NCBI RefSeq assembly: GCF_030717845.1
Contig: NZ_JAUZVZ010000007.1
Span: 21,693-85,692, forward strand
Direction of reading: 5' to 3'
Source of the DNA: Alkalimonas collagenimarina
GTDB lineage: Bacteria > Pseudomonadota > Gammaproteobacteria > Enterobacterales > Alteromonadaceae
DNA length: 64,000 nt
Every line of letters begins with the position of its first letter. Position 1 is the stretch's first letter. Shown piece after piece: positions 8,401 through 16,204 of the stretch. Below the pieces are notes generated by a model. The model was not told the origin of the DNA, made no database searches, and saw only the letters and a list, made by a program, of their open reading frames with translations. The position numbers were made by a program, and so were the translations under genes.

Positions 8401-9477
8401 CAGCCTGCATCGGTCAGTGCCGAGCGTATTGTTGGCCAGCCTTACTTAGAAATTCATCCGGATCGTGCTGCTATTGCCCGCTATGGTCTGAGCATGCAAC
8501 AGGTACAACAGGCCATTGCTACCGCCATTGGCGGCATGGATGCTGGCCGCACGGTGGAAGGGCGTGAGCGTTATGCTATTACCGTGCGCTATATGCGTGA
8601 ACGACGTGATAGCCTGGAACAGCTGGCTGAGGTGTTAATTGATACGCCCACCGGTTACCCGGTACCGCTGTCGCAGCTGGCCGACATTCGCTATCAGCGT
8701 GGGCCGCAGATGATCCGCTCAGAGAATACCTTCTTAACTGCGTATGTAACTTTTGGCAGTGTTGCTGGCTGGGCCGAAGTGGATGTGGTGGATGCCGTGT
8801 CAGAGTATCTTGCCGCTGGACTGGATGCTGGTGATTGGCAATTGCCAGCCGGTGCCAGTTACAGCTTTGCCGGCAGTTTTGAGAACCAGCAGCGCGCTAC
8901 CACCACTTTGCAGTGGGTGGTGCCATTGTCCTTGTTGCTGATTTTTATGCTGCTGTATTTGCAGTTCCAGCGCGTCAGTACGGCGTTGATGATATTCAGC
9001 AGCATCACCGTGGCCTGGTCGGGTGGCTTTATCATGCTGGATTTATTCGGCCAGCCCTGGTTTTTAAACCTCGACTGGTTCGATACCAATATGCGCCAGT
9101 TGTTCCAGTTACAAGGTTATCATTTAAGCATTGCGGTTTGGGTTGGATTTCTGGCGCTGTTTGGTATAGCAGTGGATGATGGTGTGGTAATGGCGACTTA
9201 TCTGAAACAACAATTTGCCAGTGCTAAACCAGAAACCCGCGCCGATGTCAGAGCCATGGTGATGGAGGCAGCGCAAAAACGCATCCGGCCTTGTCTGATG
9301 ACCTCAGCTACGACCATGCTGGCACTACTGCCGGTACTAACCGCCACTGGCCGCGGCGCCGATCTGATGATCCCGATGGCCATTCCCACACTAGGCGGCA
9401 TGTTGTTTGTGTTGCTTAGTGTCTTTATGGTGCCCGTGCTGTATGGGATGGTAGAAGAACGACGGCTAAGCAGCTAA
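5434..9477 (+). CDS. CusA-like heavy-metal RND efflux pump with extra membrane block
   Basis: This inner-membrane, proton-driven RND pump pairs with the upstream adaptor. It has 1347 residues from the ATG at 5434, chosen because AGGGAG sits 6 bases upstream; it overlaps the adaptor stop. The order is usual: TM1, periplasmic half with VDAIPNLGENQQIVFTEWPG, TM2-6 with the TM4 aspartate at about residue 490 (GTIVDMGIIVSEN), second periplasmic half, TM8-12. The methionine-rich LMLQTGMRAAMG resembles the metal-relay region of CusA. About 300 residues longer than E. coli CusA, much of the excess lies at about 585-752, where several additional hydrophobic helices precede the second half. No outer-membrane factor gene is nearby. 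Confidence 0.92.
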   Translation: MTTERVESVRSDHWFDRLMAVCVQQKLLVLLLAAVLLVAGVAYAPFGWKTGMPLQPVAVDAIPNLGENQQIVFTEWPGRSPQDVEDQISYPLGVALMGVPGVKDVRSLSMFGFSSIAVIFDDNVEFYWSRTRLLEKLASLPPAALPDGVQPTLGPDATALGQVYWYTLEGRDPGGNSTGGWDLDELRTIQDWYLRNGLLAAEGISEVASIGGYQREYQIEVDPDLLRIHQVSLTQVTDAVMASNLDVSAGSREINGVEYLIRGVGFVKQLADIEQAVVRLAPDHTPIRVSDVARVQFGPAERRGALDVNGAEAVGGVVTVREGYNPRQAIDNVKARLQEVSRGLPAKAVIDWQQVSPAEVDAFARDWQLPGWQGRDQAVQSEWQSFLRAQSAENWPEWLTISQLTVVPFYDRSELIDETLGTLQDALTQQLLVTVVVVLALLLHIRAALAVSVMLPMAVLLSFIAMKWFSVDANIVALAGIAIAIGTIVDMGIIVSENLLRQRQQQPELKAVDAVMRAGREVGPAILTAISTTVISFLPVFTMTGAEGKLFGPLAYTKTFVLLAAAFLALTVLPVLLCLLFQWRKSDAVRNWQQWLLSSRRWWLLAALLLLCVWLNNSLLWLATLLYGAVLFWSAYQQRLLAAMLKRWPALAKQQQRLQQLRAVLPFSVWRLGHVFLIIVLLLAAISLLSQVWQPLGPMPGALVNWWFVVLLIGGVLGFFLLFLWAYPRLLAACLRFKWVFLCLPLLVVGYGATVWLGAQQTLGWVPTLYSKLGGDAEHVRHSDSWVGLTHRYPGLGREFMPALDEGAFLLMPSLMPHASIGEALAVLQQQDQAIAAIPEVRSVVGKIGRAETALDPAPLGMIETVIQYHSEFKTDQQGRRLYFRYDNRAGEFVRDANDQLIEDPRGRPYRQWRQHIQSPDDIWQEIVRAAQLPGVTSAPKLQPIETRLLMLQTGMRAAMGLKLSAPDLATLDELAVELEQMMRQAPGVQPASVSAERIVGQPYLEIHPDRAAIARYGLSMQQVQQAIATAIGGMDAGRTVEGRERYAITVRYMRERRDSLEQLAEVLIDTPTGYPVPLSQLADIRYQRGPQMIRSENTFLTAYVTFGSVAGWAEVDVVDAVSEYLAAGLDAGDWQLPAGASYSFAGSFENQQRATTTLQWVVPLSLLLIFMLLYLQFQRVSTALMIFSSITVAWSGGFIMLDLFGQPWFLNLDWFDTNMRQLFQLQGYHLSIAVWVGFLALFGIAVDDGVVMATYLKQQFASAKPETRADVRAMVMEAAQKRIRPCLMTSATTMLALLPVLTATGRGADLMIPMAIPTLGGMLFVLLSVFMVPVLYGMVEERRLSS

Positions 9478-9498
9478 AAGTGGTTTGCTAAAACGACA

Positions 9499-9523
9499 AG
9501 GCCCATGCAGTCAGCGTGGGCCT
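9499..9523 (+). terminator. Hairpin after the RND pump gene
   Basis: AGGCCCATGC (9499-9508) pairs with GCGTGGGCCT (9514-9523), 10 bp with one wobble, around the loop AGTCA. A pyrimidine-rich stretch follows. It lies 22 bp after the pump stop and before the convergent LytTR gene. Confidence 0.65.
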
Positions 9524-9602
9524 GGTTCTCCTTTTCAGTTCGAAGCTTCCTTAACAATCAGTTGTGCACTGTGTTGCTCGGTGTGAAATAGCCTGAGTAT
9601 CT

Positions 9603-10502
9603 TCAGGACGCGACGGCTGCTTTGAAATCCTCTTTGAAACGGCGGGAAAGTGGCAGCTGTTGACCGCAGCTGAGGCTGATGGAGCCATCGCCACTGCTTT
9701 GGTAGCTGATACTGTCAATATAGCTTAGGTTGACAGCCAGGCTGCGGTGTACCCGGCAAAAGCCCGATTGGTTGAGTTGCGCCATGGTAGCGGCCAGAGT
9801 GGCACGCATCGGATAGATCCTGCCCTTGCTATGCAGATTGACATAGTTGCCATTGGCTTCCAGCCAGGCGATATCTCCGACCCGGATCAGGTACTCCTTA
9901 TCGAGCTTCTTCACCAGAAAGTAACCCGGCGCTTTGGTGGAGTCATCGGATGTTCCACTGTCTCCTGTACTACTATCTTCGCCAGCATCTGTATCAAGTT
10001 GGAAAGCCTCGCCTTGCAAGCGCGAGTAGACGAAACGAGCTAACTGATAACCACAAAGAAACACAACGTAAGCCCAGACGTCTTTGCGGTATTCGTACAG
10101 CAACTCACGACTGAGTGGGCCAAACTGGTAGTTGCTGCCGAGCCATTGATAGACCCAACTGCGCAGGGTAACCATAATGCCAACATGGCTTAGTGAAAAA
10201 AGCACAGAACCCGCGAGATGCAGTAGCAACTGCCGGATGGGCGCCTGAAATTGTAGCGGGTGTTGCTTGAACCACCAAAACAGCAATGGACTGCATAGCA
10301 GAGTGCTGACTACGCTGCTGTATTCCCAGAGCATAGGTTGCCAGAGTAGTAGTTCGCTGGCAGGATCGCGCTGATGCTCTGTCCAAGTGGAGCTGACATT
10401 AACCGCAGCATTGATGGCCAGAAACAAAAAAAATACCAAATAACCGGTTAGTACGGGGTAGCGCTGGACCCATTGCACCAAGAAAGAGTTACCGCTTGTC
10501 AT
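9603..10502 (-). CDS. Membrane-anchored LytTR-family DNA-binding regulator
   Basis: The 299-residue product has about four membrane segments in the N-terminal half (first near residues 18-38), a short acidic Ser/Thr/Asp linker, and a C-terminal LytTR DNA-binding domain of about 100 residues with LIRVGDIAWLEANGNYVNLH and FCRVHRSLAVNL, the conserved pattern of that family. There is no receiver domain, so this is a membrane-coupled LytTR rather than a response regulator. I start at the ATG at 10502 because AGGTGGG lies just upstream; a GTG at 10532 would add 10 residues. Divergent from the acyltransferase gene, which may be a target. The signal sensed is unknown. Confidence 0.85.
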   Translation of the reverse strand: MTSGNSFLVQWVQRYPVLTGYLVFFLFLAINAAVNVSSTWTEHQRDPASELLLWQPMLWEYSSVVSTLLCSPLLFWWFKQHPLQFQAPIRQLLLHLAGSVLFSLSHVGIMVTLRSWVYQWLGSNYQFGPLSRELLYEYRKDVWAYVVFLCGYQLARFVYSRLQGEAFQLDTDAGEDSSTGDSGTSDDSTKAPGYFLVKKLDKEYLIRVGDIAWLEANGNYVNLHSKGRIYPMRATLAATMAQLNQSGFCRVHRSLAVNLSYIDSISYQSSGDGSISLSCGQQLPLSRRFKEDFKAAVAS

Positions 10503-10623
10503 CCGATCCCACCTGTTATCCCATTTTGCCACCCCTAAGCTGAGCGGCTGTATGACAGTTTGCTACCTCCATGCATACTAGCACGACATATAATTTAAAA
10601 TCAGCTACATCCGGGGAGTCATT

Positions 10624-11880
10624 ATGCCTGTTGCTGTAAAAACTATGCCTCAACCTTATCCCGCCAGACGTCACGATCTGGACTGGTTGCGTGTACTGGC
10701 CTTTGGTTTATTGATGTTGTATCACCTTGGCATGCTGTATGTAGAATCCTGGGGGTATCATTACAAAAGCCAGTACTTATCATCCTCGCTTGAGTACCTG
10801 ATGTTATTGTCGTCCCCCTGGCGGATGTTTTTAATCTGGTTTATTTCCGGTTTTGCGCTTGCTGCTGTGTTGCAAAAGTATCTGGGCTGGAAATCGTGCC
10901 TGGTGTTCGGGCTAAAGCGGACGGTGGTTTTATTGCTGCCATTGCTGGTAGGGCTATGGCTGATTGTGCCTCCACAGCTGTATGCGGAAATGGTGCAAAA
11001 GGATGGGCTTGAACTGAGCTACTGGCAATTTTATCGCGCATTTTTTGATTTGCAGCATCCGCTGTTTAATGATTACCAGCGTGGTGTCTGGCCGCACGTT
11101 GATGTGAATCACCTGTGGTTTTTACGCTCACTCTGGACCTTTACTTTACTGGCGTTATTGCTCACGCCACTTTTGTATATACGGCATCTGAGAGCTTGGC
11201 TGGAAGGGCTGTTCGGTATGTCCCTGCATTGGCAATTGGTGCTCTGGAGTGGTCTGCTCCTGTTGATCCGTTACCAGTTTAGTGGTGATAGCGTCCGCGA
11301 GTTGCAAGGGTTACTATTTTTTCTGCTGGGGGTGTTGGTAGTGCAGCTGCCTGTCTTTTGGCAGCGACTATCAGAAGCCCGCCTCTGGCTGGGTTGGTTC
11401 TGCTGTCTGAACTACCTGCTATTGTGTGGCCTCTACTTCATCATTAACCAGACGGAGTTACCACCTGAGTTGATGCAGGGCAGGTTATTTGCATTACGCC
11501 TGAGCTTTTCGATGCAGGGCGTGGCAGTAACCTGCTGGTTGCTTGCGTTGGCTCAGCGTTATCTGAATCGACCACATCGCTATTTGTCAGTAGCGAACCG
11601 AGCCATATTTCCTTGTTACCTGCTGCATCAGACGCTGCTGATAGTGGTGGCACTCTGGCTGACGCCCTATGCGCTGGGAGCCTGGTTGGAAGCTACGCTT
11701 GTGTTGTTGTTGACGGTGCTTGGCTCTTTCTGTTTTGTCTGGATTTTTTGGCAGCTACCCTGGTGTTCGGCCCTGGTTGGATTAAAGACAGGCTATGTTT
11801 TTACTGATCGACAGCGCATCTTTGGTTACGTGCTAGGCTTACTGTTAGTCAGCCCTTTGGCGCTAAGATTACTGCTCTGA
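10624..11880 (+). CDS. Acyltransferase 3 family membrane protein
   Basis: This 418-residue integral membrane protein has about ten hydrophobic segments. The N-terminus, RRHDLDWLRVLAFGLLMLYH, is typical of the acyltransferase 3 / OpgC-like group: an Asp-x2-Arg just before TM1 and a His at its end. Such enzymes move acyl or succinyl groups onto surface glycans, lipids or glucans; the acceptor here cannot be read from the sequence. A GGGGAG ribosome site lies 7-8 bases before the ATG. It is divergent from the LytTR regulator with about 120 bp between, suggesting a regulator-target pair. Confidence 0.8.
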   Translation: MPVAVKTMPQPYPARRHDLDWLRVLAFGLLMLYHLGMLYVESWGYHYKSQYLSSSLEYLMLLSSPWRMFLIWFISGFALAAVLQKYLGWKSCLVFGLKRTVVLLLPLLVGLWLIVPPQLYAEMVQKDGLELSYWQFYRAFFDLQHPLFNDYQRGVWPHVDVNHLWFLRSLWTFTLLALLLTPLLYIRHLRAWLEGLFGMSLHWQLVLWSGLLLLIRYQFSGDSVRELQGLLFFLLGVLVVQLPVFWQRLSEARLWLGWFCCLNYLLLCGLYFIINQTELPPELMQGRLFALRLSFSMQGVAVTCWLLALAQRYLNRPHRYLSVANRAIFPCYLLHQTLLIVVALWLTPYALGAWLEATLVLLLTVLGSFCFVWIFWQLPWCSALVGLKTGYVFTDRQRIFGYVLGLLLVSPLALRLLL

Positions 11881-12000
11881 TCGGTAGACTTCGCGAGCAA
11901 CAAAATCCAGCATGGTGGTATTGAGGTCAGGGGGAACTGGTCATTGCCTTTCGTTGTTTATAATTTTATCGGTGATGTAATTTAAATAAGAGGTTCGATA

Positions 12001-12069
12001 ATGTATAAGCTCTCAACGTTAACTACTCAATGGCGTCAGCAAGTGCCGTTGATTAGGCCCTGTGGCTGA
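12001..12069 (+). CDS. Tiny ORF or gene remnant, 22 residues
   Basis: An ATG at 12001 follows AAGAGG at a plausible ribosome spacing and opens a 22-residue frame ending at TGA 12067-12069, next to the end of higA. A TATAAT hexamer sits at 11959-11964. I recognise no family. It may be a genuine miniprotein, but its place between an acyltransferase and a toxin-antitoxin module makes a truncated 5' remnant equally likely. Confidence 0.2.
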   Translation: MYKLSTLTTQWRQQVPLIRPCG

Positions 12070-12070
12070 T

Positions 12071-12367
12071 TTATGCCACAGAGCTCCAGAGACGAATATT
12101 CTTTAACTCATCTTCCAGCAAATCTGCTGTAATCTCAGTGTCGTAGGCAGCCTGAGCTCGCAACCAATAGCCATTGGATAAACCAAAGAAGCGGCAGAGC
12201 CTGAGATCTGTGTCTGCTGTTATCGAACGTTTTCCAGCAATAATTTGGCCGATCCTCTGGGCTGGCACGCCAATTTCTTTAGCTAAGCGGTATTGAGAAA
12301 TCCCCATCGGCTGCAGAAACTCTTCTTTCAAAAGTTCGCCTGGCGTTACGGCATCAATGTTGCGCAT
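12071..12367 (-). CDS. higA: HigA-type antitoxin, XRE helix-turn-helix
   Basis: This 98-residue antitoxin has the HigA pattern: PGELLKEEFLQPMGIS, the helix-turn-helix QYRLAKEIGVPAQRIGQIIAG, then TADTDLRLCRFFGLSNGYWL. It binds and neutralises the upstream RelE-like toxin and represses the operon. The longer upstream frame is discounted because AGGAGG precedes the ATG at 12367 at 6 bases. The start lies 10 bp after the toxin stop, in the toxin-first order typical of higBA. Confidence 0.92.
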   Translation of the reverse strand: MRNIDAVTPGELLKEEFLQPMGISQYRLAKEIGVPAQRIGQIIAGKRSITADTDLRLCRFFGLSNGYWLRAQAAYDTEITADLLEDELKNIRLWSSVA

Positions 12368-12377
12368 GAGTAACCTC

Positions 12378-12656
12378 CTAGTGGTAATCAACAATTTCGA
12401 CATCTTCCGCACCAGCCTTGCTCCAGCGGAAGCAAACCCGGAATTGCTTGTTGATTCGAATGCTGTGCTGACCTTGGCGATCACCAAACAACGGCTCCAA
12501 CATATTTCCGGGCGGTACTTTAAGATCATCCAACTGACTTGCAGCCTGAAGTTGCCGTATTTTCCTTAAGGCAACACGCTCAAAATTGACGAATCGCCTG
12601 ACTCGACGACCACTTGCAAGCTTCTCGGTATCTTTGCACTTGAATGATATGATCAT
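12378..12656 (-). CDS. higB: HigB-type mRNA interferase toxin
   Basis: This 92-residue RelE/HigB superfamily toxin starts MIISFKCKDTEKL, the usual HigB opening (strand, then K(D/C)TE), and continues with VNFERVALRKIRQLQAA, PGNMLEPLFGDRQGQHSIRI and NKQFRVCFRW, the conserved core with Arg/Lys residues used for ribosome-dependent mRNA cleavage. I use the ATG at 12656, which matches the family N-terminus; the 16 upstream residues are not family-like. Paired with higA. Such modules stabilise genomic segments or act in stress and phage defence. Confidence 0.92.
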   Translation of the reverse strand: MIISFKCKDTEKLASGRRVRRFVNFERVALRKIRQLQAASQLDDLKVPPGNMLEPLFGDRQGQHSIRINKQFRVCFRWSKAGAEDVEIVDYH

Positions 12657-12789
12657 TAAACGATAGTAACGCCTTGCGTTATTAGTGTCAATGCGTTCGC
12701 GCAATTTTTCAAAAGTAGATAGAAGCGGAAACTTTCTTCCAGTATCAGCCTATTCACAGCTAAAATTGCCTATTAGGGATATATATTTA

Positions 12790-12817
12790 TTGATAAACGG
12801 TAAAAATATATTGATAT
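12790..12817 (+). promoter_or_regulatory. Possible sigma-70 promoter for the DUF2975 operon
   Basis: TTGATA (12790-12795) and TGATAT (12812-12817) are 16 bases apart within a very AT-rich stretch, about 54 bp before the ATG at 12871. Repeated ATATAT-type sequence makes the exact boxes uncertain. Confidence 0.35.
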
Positions 12818-12870
12818 ATGGGTCTTGTGCCGTTATGGTGATTCAAGTCAATACTGATCAGGAAATCGCT

Positions 12871-13407
12871 ATGGATATACAAACTCATTCCCGTACCCGG
12901 CAAATCAAGCAGTTAAGCCGGTATTTATTTATCGCGCTCACCGGTCTTCGCTACCTACTTTTCCTTGGGTGGCCAGCCATTGTTGCCATTGCATTTATAC
13001 CAAGCGGATCGCTTTACCTTGGTGAGGCTTTGATACCTATCGAGAGTATAAGCCTGCCGTTCAAGGGTTTTATTCTTGTCCTGTATGCCGTTGGATTAAC
13101 CATCATGCTGAGGATCAATCATCATTTCCGACAGTTGATGAAACACTTTATGCAGGGACATATTTTTGATCCTGACGCCATTGGCAGTGTCAGGGGCGCG
13201 CTGCACAGTGGTATCGTGTTTTTTCTGTTGTCCTGGTTGTATGTGTTACTTGGCTTGATCTACGACTATTCAGTCAACTCAAGGCTGGACTTTTCATTTA
13301 CCACTGAAATTGTCATTGCCTGCATCTACTTTGGTTTGATGTACACCTTGCTGTGGGCGTTGGAGATAGGCGCTGATCTTAACGAAGAATCAGAGATGAC
13401 GATTTAG
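12871..13407 (+). CDS. DUF2975-type membrane protein
   Basis: This 178-residue membrane protein has four predicted helices (near residues 20-40, 65-85, 108-128, 145-165) and matches my recollection of the DUF2975 family, whose function is unknown. I start at the ATG at 12871 with AGGAAA upstream; a longer frame from 12685 has no supporting signal. The stop overlaps the ribosome site of the next gene, a small Cro/C1-type regulator. This membrane-protein plus HTH pairing recurs in bacteria, and the HTH protein is thought to regulate its partner. It begins a three-gene operon. Confidence 0.8.
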   Translation: MDIQTHSRTRQIKQLSRYLFIALTGLRYLLFLGWPAIVAIAFIPSGSLYLGEALIPIESISLPFKGFILVLYAVGLTIMLRINHHFRQLMKHFMQGHIFDPDAIGSVRGALHSGIVFFLLSWLYVLLGLIYDYSVNSRLDFSFTTEIVIACIYFGLMYTLLWALEIGADLNEESEMTI

Positions 13408-13415
13408 GAGCTGTC

Positions 13416-13631
13416 ATGGCCATTATTGTAAACCTGGACGTTGTTCTGGCTCAGAACAAAATGCGTTTAAACACCCTGGCGGAAAAGGTCAATATCACAC
13501 CGCAAAATCTCTCGGTATTGAAAACCGGAAAAGCGAAGGCAATACGCTTTGATACGTTAGAGAAAATATGCCGGGCTCTTAACTGTCAACCTGGGGATAT
13601 TTTGGTCTACCAGGACGAAGATGAACTATAG
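13416..13631 (+). CDS. Small Cro/C1-type HTH regulator
   Basis: This 71-residue single-domain regulator carries the helix-turn-helix LNTLAEKVNITPQNLSVLKT, then FDTLEKICRALNCQPGDIL, the YozG-like compact XRE form. TAGGAG, partly from the upstream stop codon, is its ribosome site. The tight spacing (8 bp) from the DUF2975 gene and 11 bp to the DUF4386 gene places all three in one transcript, which it probably autoregulates. Confidence 0.88.
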   Translation: MAIIVNLDVVLAQNKMRLNTLAEKVNITPQNLSVLKTGKAKAIRFDTLEKICRALNCQPGDILVYQDEDEL

Positions 13632-13642
13632 GGAATTCATCA

Positions 13643-14374
13643 ATGCCTTCATTTGCAGATTCACCAAACGTTTATGCCAGAATTGCCGGGTTGTCCTATC
13701 TCTTGATCATTTTTCTTGGTCTGGTGGGCTATCTATTTATCAGAGAACCGTTGTTTGTTTCTGGTGATGCAGCGACAACGGCCAGCAATATCCTGCAAGC
13801 TGAAACCAGCTGGCGGCTCAGCATTACCGGTGATGTGCTGATGCATGCGCTCGACATCCCTGTGATGATTATTCTATACCTCTTACTAAAGCAGGTGAGT
13901 AAACCTTTGGCTTTGCTCTCTGTCGCTTTTAATTTGGTACAAACCGCTGTGCTTGTGGCCAACAAATTGGTGCTGTTAGCACCGCTAATCATTATGAACA
14001 ATGCTTACATTTTGTCTGCCTTTACGGCCGAACAAATTCATGCCCAGGTTATGGTTCTGGCAAGTCTGCATGATTATGGCTTTGGTCTTGGGCTTATCTT
14101 CTTTGGTTTTGCCTGTATTGGCTATGGAACACTTATTTTTCGCTCAGGCTATTTCCCGAAATTTCTTGGGGTTTTTCTGATGGTCGCTGGTATCAGTTAT
14201 TTAACCAACAGCTTGATCTTGCTTATCGTTCCTTCTCTTTCCGGCGTGGTATTTCCTATTCTTGTACTGTCTTTTATCGCAGAACTCACTTTTGCGCTAT
14301 GGCTGATTTTCAAAGGTGTTCATCAAGAACAGTGGCATCAGGCTGTTGCGAGAGGGAACCAAAGTGTGCCTTAG
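13643..14374 (+). CDS. DUF4386-type membrane protein
   Basis: This 243-residue protein has about six membrane segments. The N-terminal NVYARIAGLSYLLIIFLGLV and the internal HALDIPVMIILYLLLKQVSK fit the DUF4386 family, whose function is unknown. It is the last gene of the DUF2975-HTH-DUF4386 operon, with AGGGAA as the ribosome site. It converges with the VOC gene, the two stops separated by a single base. Confidence 0.8.
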   Translation: MPSFADSPNVYARIAGLSYLLIIFLGLVGYLFIREPLFVSGDAATTASNILQAETSWRLSITGDVLMHALDIPVMIILYLLLKQVSKPLALLSVAFNLVQTAVLVANKLVLLAPLIIMNNAYILSAFTAEQIHAQVMVLASLHDYGFGLGLIFFGFACIGYGTLIFRSGYFPKFLGVFLMVAGISYLTNSLILLIVPSLSGVVFPILVLSFIAELTFALWLIFKGVHQEQWHQAVARGNQSVP

Positions 14375-14375
14375 T

Positions 14376-14729
14376 TTAAACATCTGACCAAACAGCATAT
14401 TCGTTACCGCTGGGATCAGTAAAGTGAAAGCGCCTACCACCGGGGAAGTTGAAAATATCTTGCAGGATCTGCCCACCAGCGTCTTTCACTGCGCTTAATG
14501 TTTTCTCCAACTCTGCGCTATAAAGTACCACCAAAGCGCTGCCATCTTTGGTCAGCGCCCTTTGTTCACTTTGGTAGTAACCGCCATCGATGCCAGCGTT
14601 TTCAAATGCCATATACTCTGGGCCATAGTCGATAAAACCCCAGCCAAATACCTGGCTAAAAAATGCCTTGGTTGCTGCCATATCACGGCAGGGCAGTTCG
14701 ATGTAGTTGATTTTTCTGCTTTGTTTCAT
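14376..14729 (-). CDS. VOC family (glyoxalase/dioxygenase-fold) protein
   Basis: The 117-residue single VOC domain opens with NYIELPCRDMAATKAFFSQV and ends with GGRRFHFTDPSGNEYAVW, the two halves of the paired beta-alpha-beta3 fold. Members bind a metal and act in glyoxalase, dioxygenase or antibiotic-binding roles; the substrate cannot be assigned. A Glu near the N-terminus and His/Glu near the C-terminus are candidate metal ligands. Same strand as the peptidase gene upstream, 26 bp away, possibly co-transcribed. Confidence 0.85.
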   Translation of the reverse strand: MKQSRKINYIELPCRDMAATKAFFSQVFGWGFIDYGPEYMAFENAGIDGGYYQSEQRALTKDGSALVVLYSAELEKTLSAVKDAGGQILQDIFNFPGGRRFHFTDPSGNEYAVWSDV

Positions 14730-14755
14730 GGGCTGTTTCCTTGGGGAGTGCTTCG

Positions 14756-16204
14756 CTATTCAGCGCGCAATTTCTGCAGTAGCCAGCTGCGCACTGCCTC
14801 CGTATGGTTGATATCATCAGAGTATAGCCAGTCTGCGGCTGGTGTGTAGGGCTCATTATGGCCACGAGGCCGGTTGCGATACACCTTTTGTGGAATTGCC
14901 AGGCTGCCTAACTTACTCGGTAGTTCAACAAAGCGGATATCCATGTAAACGGTATCGGCAAAAGTAGGCTGACCAGCGTGAATAGTGCCAAGTGGCAACA
15001 GCATATCGGCAAAATCGAGGCAGGCACTGCCGCAAGCACCATCGGTCAGCAATACAACTTTCGCTGTGGTGAGCGAAGGACTTATCGCGGTAGCTGTGTC
15101 TTCTGTTGAAGAGGCAATGCTTTGTGGTACTAATTCGTTGGTGCCATGTTGCACCATTCGAACTGCCAGCTCACTAAATAACTGGGTGATGTCTGAATCT
15201 GCGCCAAATTGTTCGGTCACCTGCTGCACAATCTCAGCGACTACGGCGGTATTGTCGGCACTGGCCCGCCAGTAAGGCATGCCCTGGCTGAATAGAGGTG
15301 TGAGCACGCCATACACGTGCTCCTGGCCAAACAAAGCAAATGCCAGATCGGCACCCCATTGCGAGTTACCACCGCCATTGCCGCGGACATCAAACACGAT
15401 AAGCTCAGCCTCTCTTAGTTCAGCCAACTGACTGGTCATTTGCTTTAACTGAGCTTGTTGTGGGGCTGAAGGCGTAAAGGTAGGCAGGCTGAGCCAATAG
15501 CTATTCGGAGCAAAGGATTGCAAGCTGAAATCGTTGCTGGCTGCTTGCGCTTCGTTGTGTTGCTGCCAGTTTTGTCTGGAGGTATTGCGCCAGTGCAAGG
15601 TGTGATGAACGGTTACTCCCTGCTGCTTGAACGTGCATTCGGTAAGCGCTTCGCCTTGCCAACTGCCATCCATCCGCAGAATCAGTGGCGTGTAGTTGGC
15701 CTGCACGGCTGCAAGTTCTGGCAGCTGAATGTGGAAGGGGAGTACTCGTTGTTCCAGCAACTGCTGTGGCGATAAACCATTGCAGTATTTAAGGATAGCG
15801 CCTGTTGCCGGCAAAGCTGTGGGCCAGTCCTCTGCGGTTTGGGTAACAACTGTATGCTGGCCTTGTTTGTGCACAATAATGCCAGGCCAGCGCACACGCG
15901 ATCGTTGGTGGTGAAATGAGATGCCAACATGCCCATCGGCAAAGCCTGCTATGTATTGGCGTTGTAAATTCAACACTTCATCCAGGTTGTCTACAGCGGC
16001 AATACCACTGAGAGCTTGTTGATAACCTTGCTCCAGCCAGTGGTTGAAACCAGGGTTTAATTCGTCGATCACGCCGGGGTGGTTGTCTTTCAGGTTCTGA
16101 TAAACAAAATCCAGATCGGTTTTGGCCAGTTGCTGCCATGGATTAGCAGTGGCACTCAGTTGAAAAGAGACCGTTGCGCAAAGGAATAGTAGTGTTTTAT
16201 TCAT
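14756..16204 (-). CDS. Exported S41-family peptidase
   Basis: The 482-residue precursor has a signal peptide (1-20, ending ATA). The C-terminal half carries S41 (C-terminal-processing/tricorn-core-like) motifs: ELIVFDVRGNGGGNSQWGAD near residues 270-290 and LTDGACGSACLDFADML near 390, in which the Ser of GSACLD is the expected nucleophile. No PDZ domain is evident. The N-terminal half, with DFVYQNLKDNHPGVID, is the helical domain often found in secreted S41 enzymes. Probably periplasmic; substrate unknown. Confidence 0.87.
   Translation of the reverse strand: MNKTLLFLCATVSFQLSATANPWQQLAKTDLDFVYQNLKDNHPGVIDELNPGFNHWLEQGYQQALSGIAAVDNLDEVLNLQRQYIAGFADGHVGISFHHQRSRVRWPGIIVHKQGQHTVVTQTAEDWPTALPATGAILKYCNGLSPQQLLEQRVLPFHIQLPELAAVQANYTPLILRMDGSWQGEALTECTFKQQGVTVHHTLHWRNTSRQNWQQHNEAQAASNDFSLQSFAPNSYWLSLPTFTPSAPQQAQLKQMTSQLAELREAELIVFDVRGNGGGNSQWGADLAFALFGQEHVYGVLTPLFSQGMPYWRASADNTAVVAEIVQQVTEQFGADSDITQLFSELAVRMVQHGTNELVPQSIASSTEDTATAISPSLTTAKVVLLTDGACGSACLDFADMLLPLGTIHAGQPTFADTVYMDIRFVELPSKLGSLAIPQKVYRNRPRGHNEPYTPAADWLYSDDINHTEAVRSWLLQKLRAE

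Noticed and set aside
12685..12870. N-terminal extension of the DUF2975 gene
   Set aside because: The ATG at 12871 has a ribosome site and the family-like start; the extension overlaps the AT-rich promoter region.
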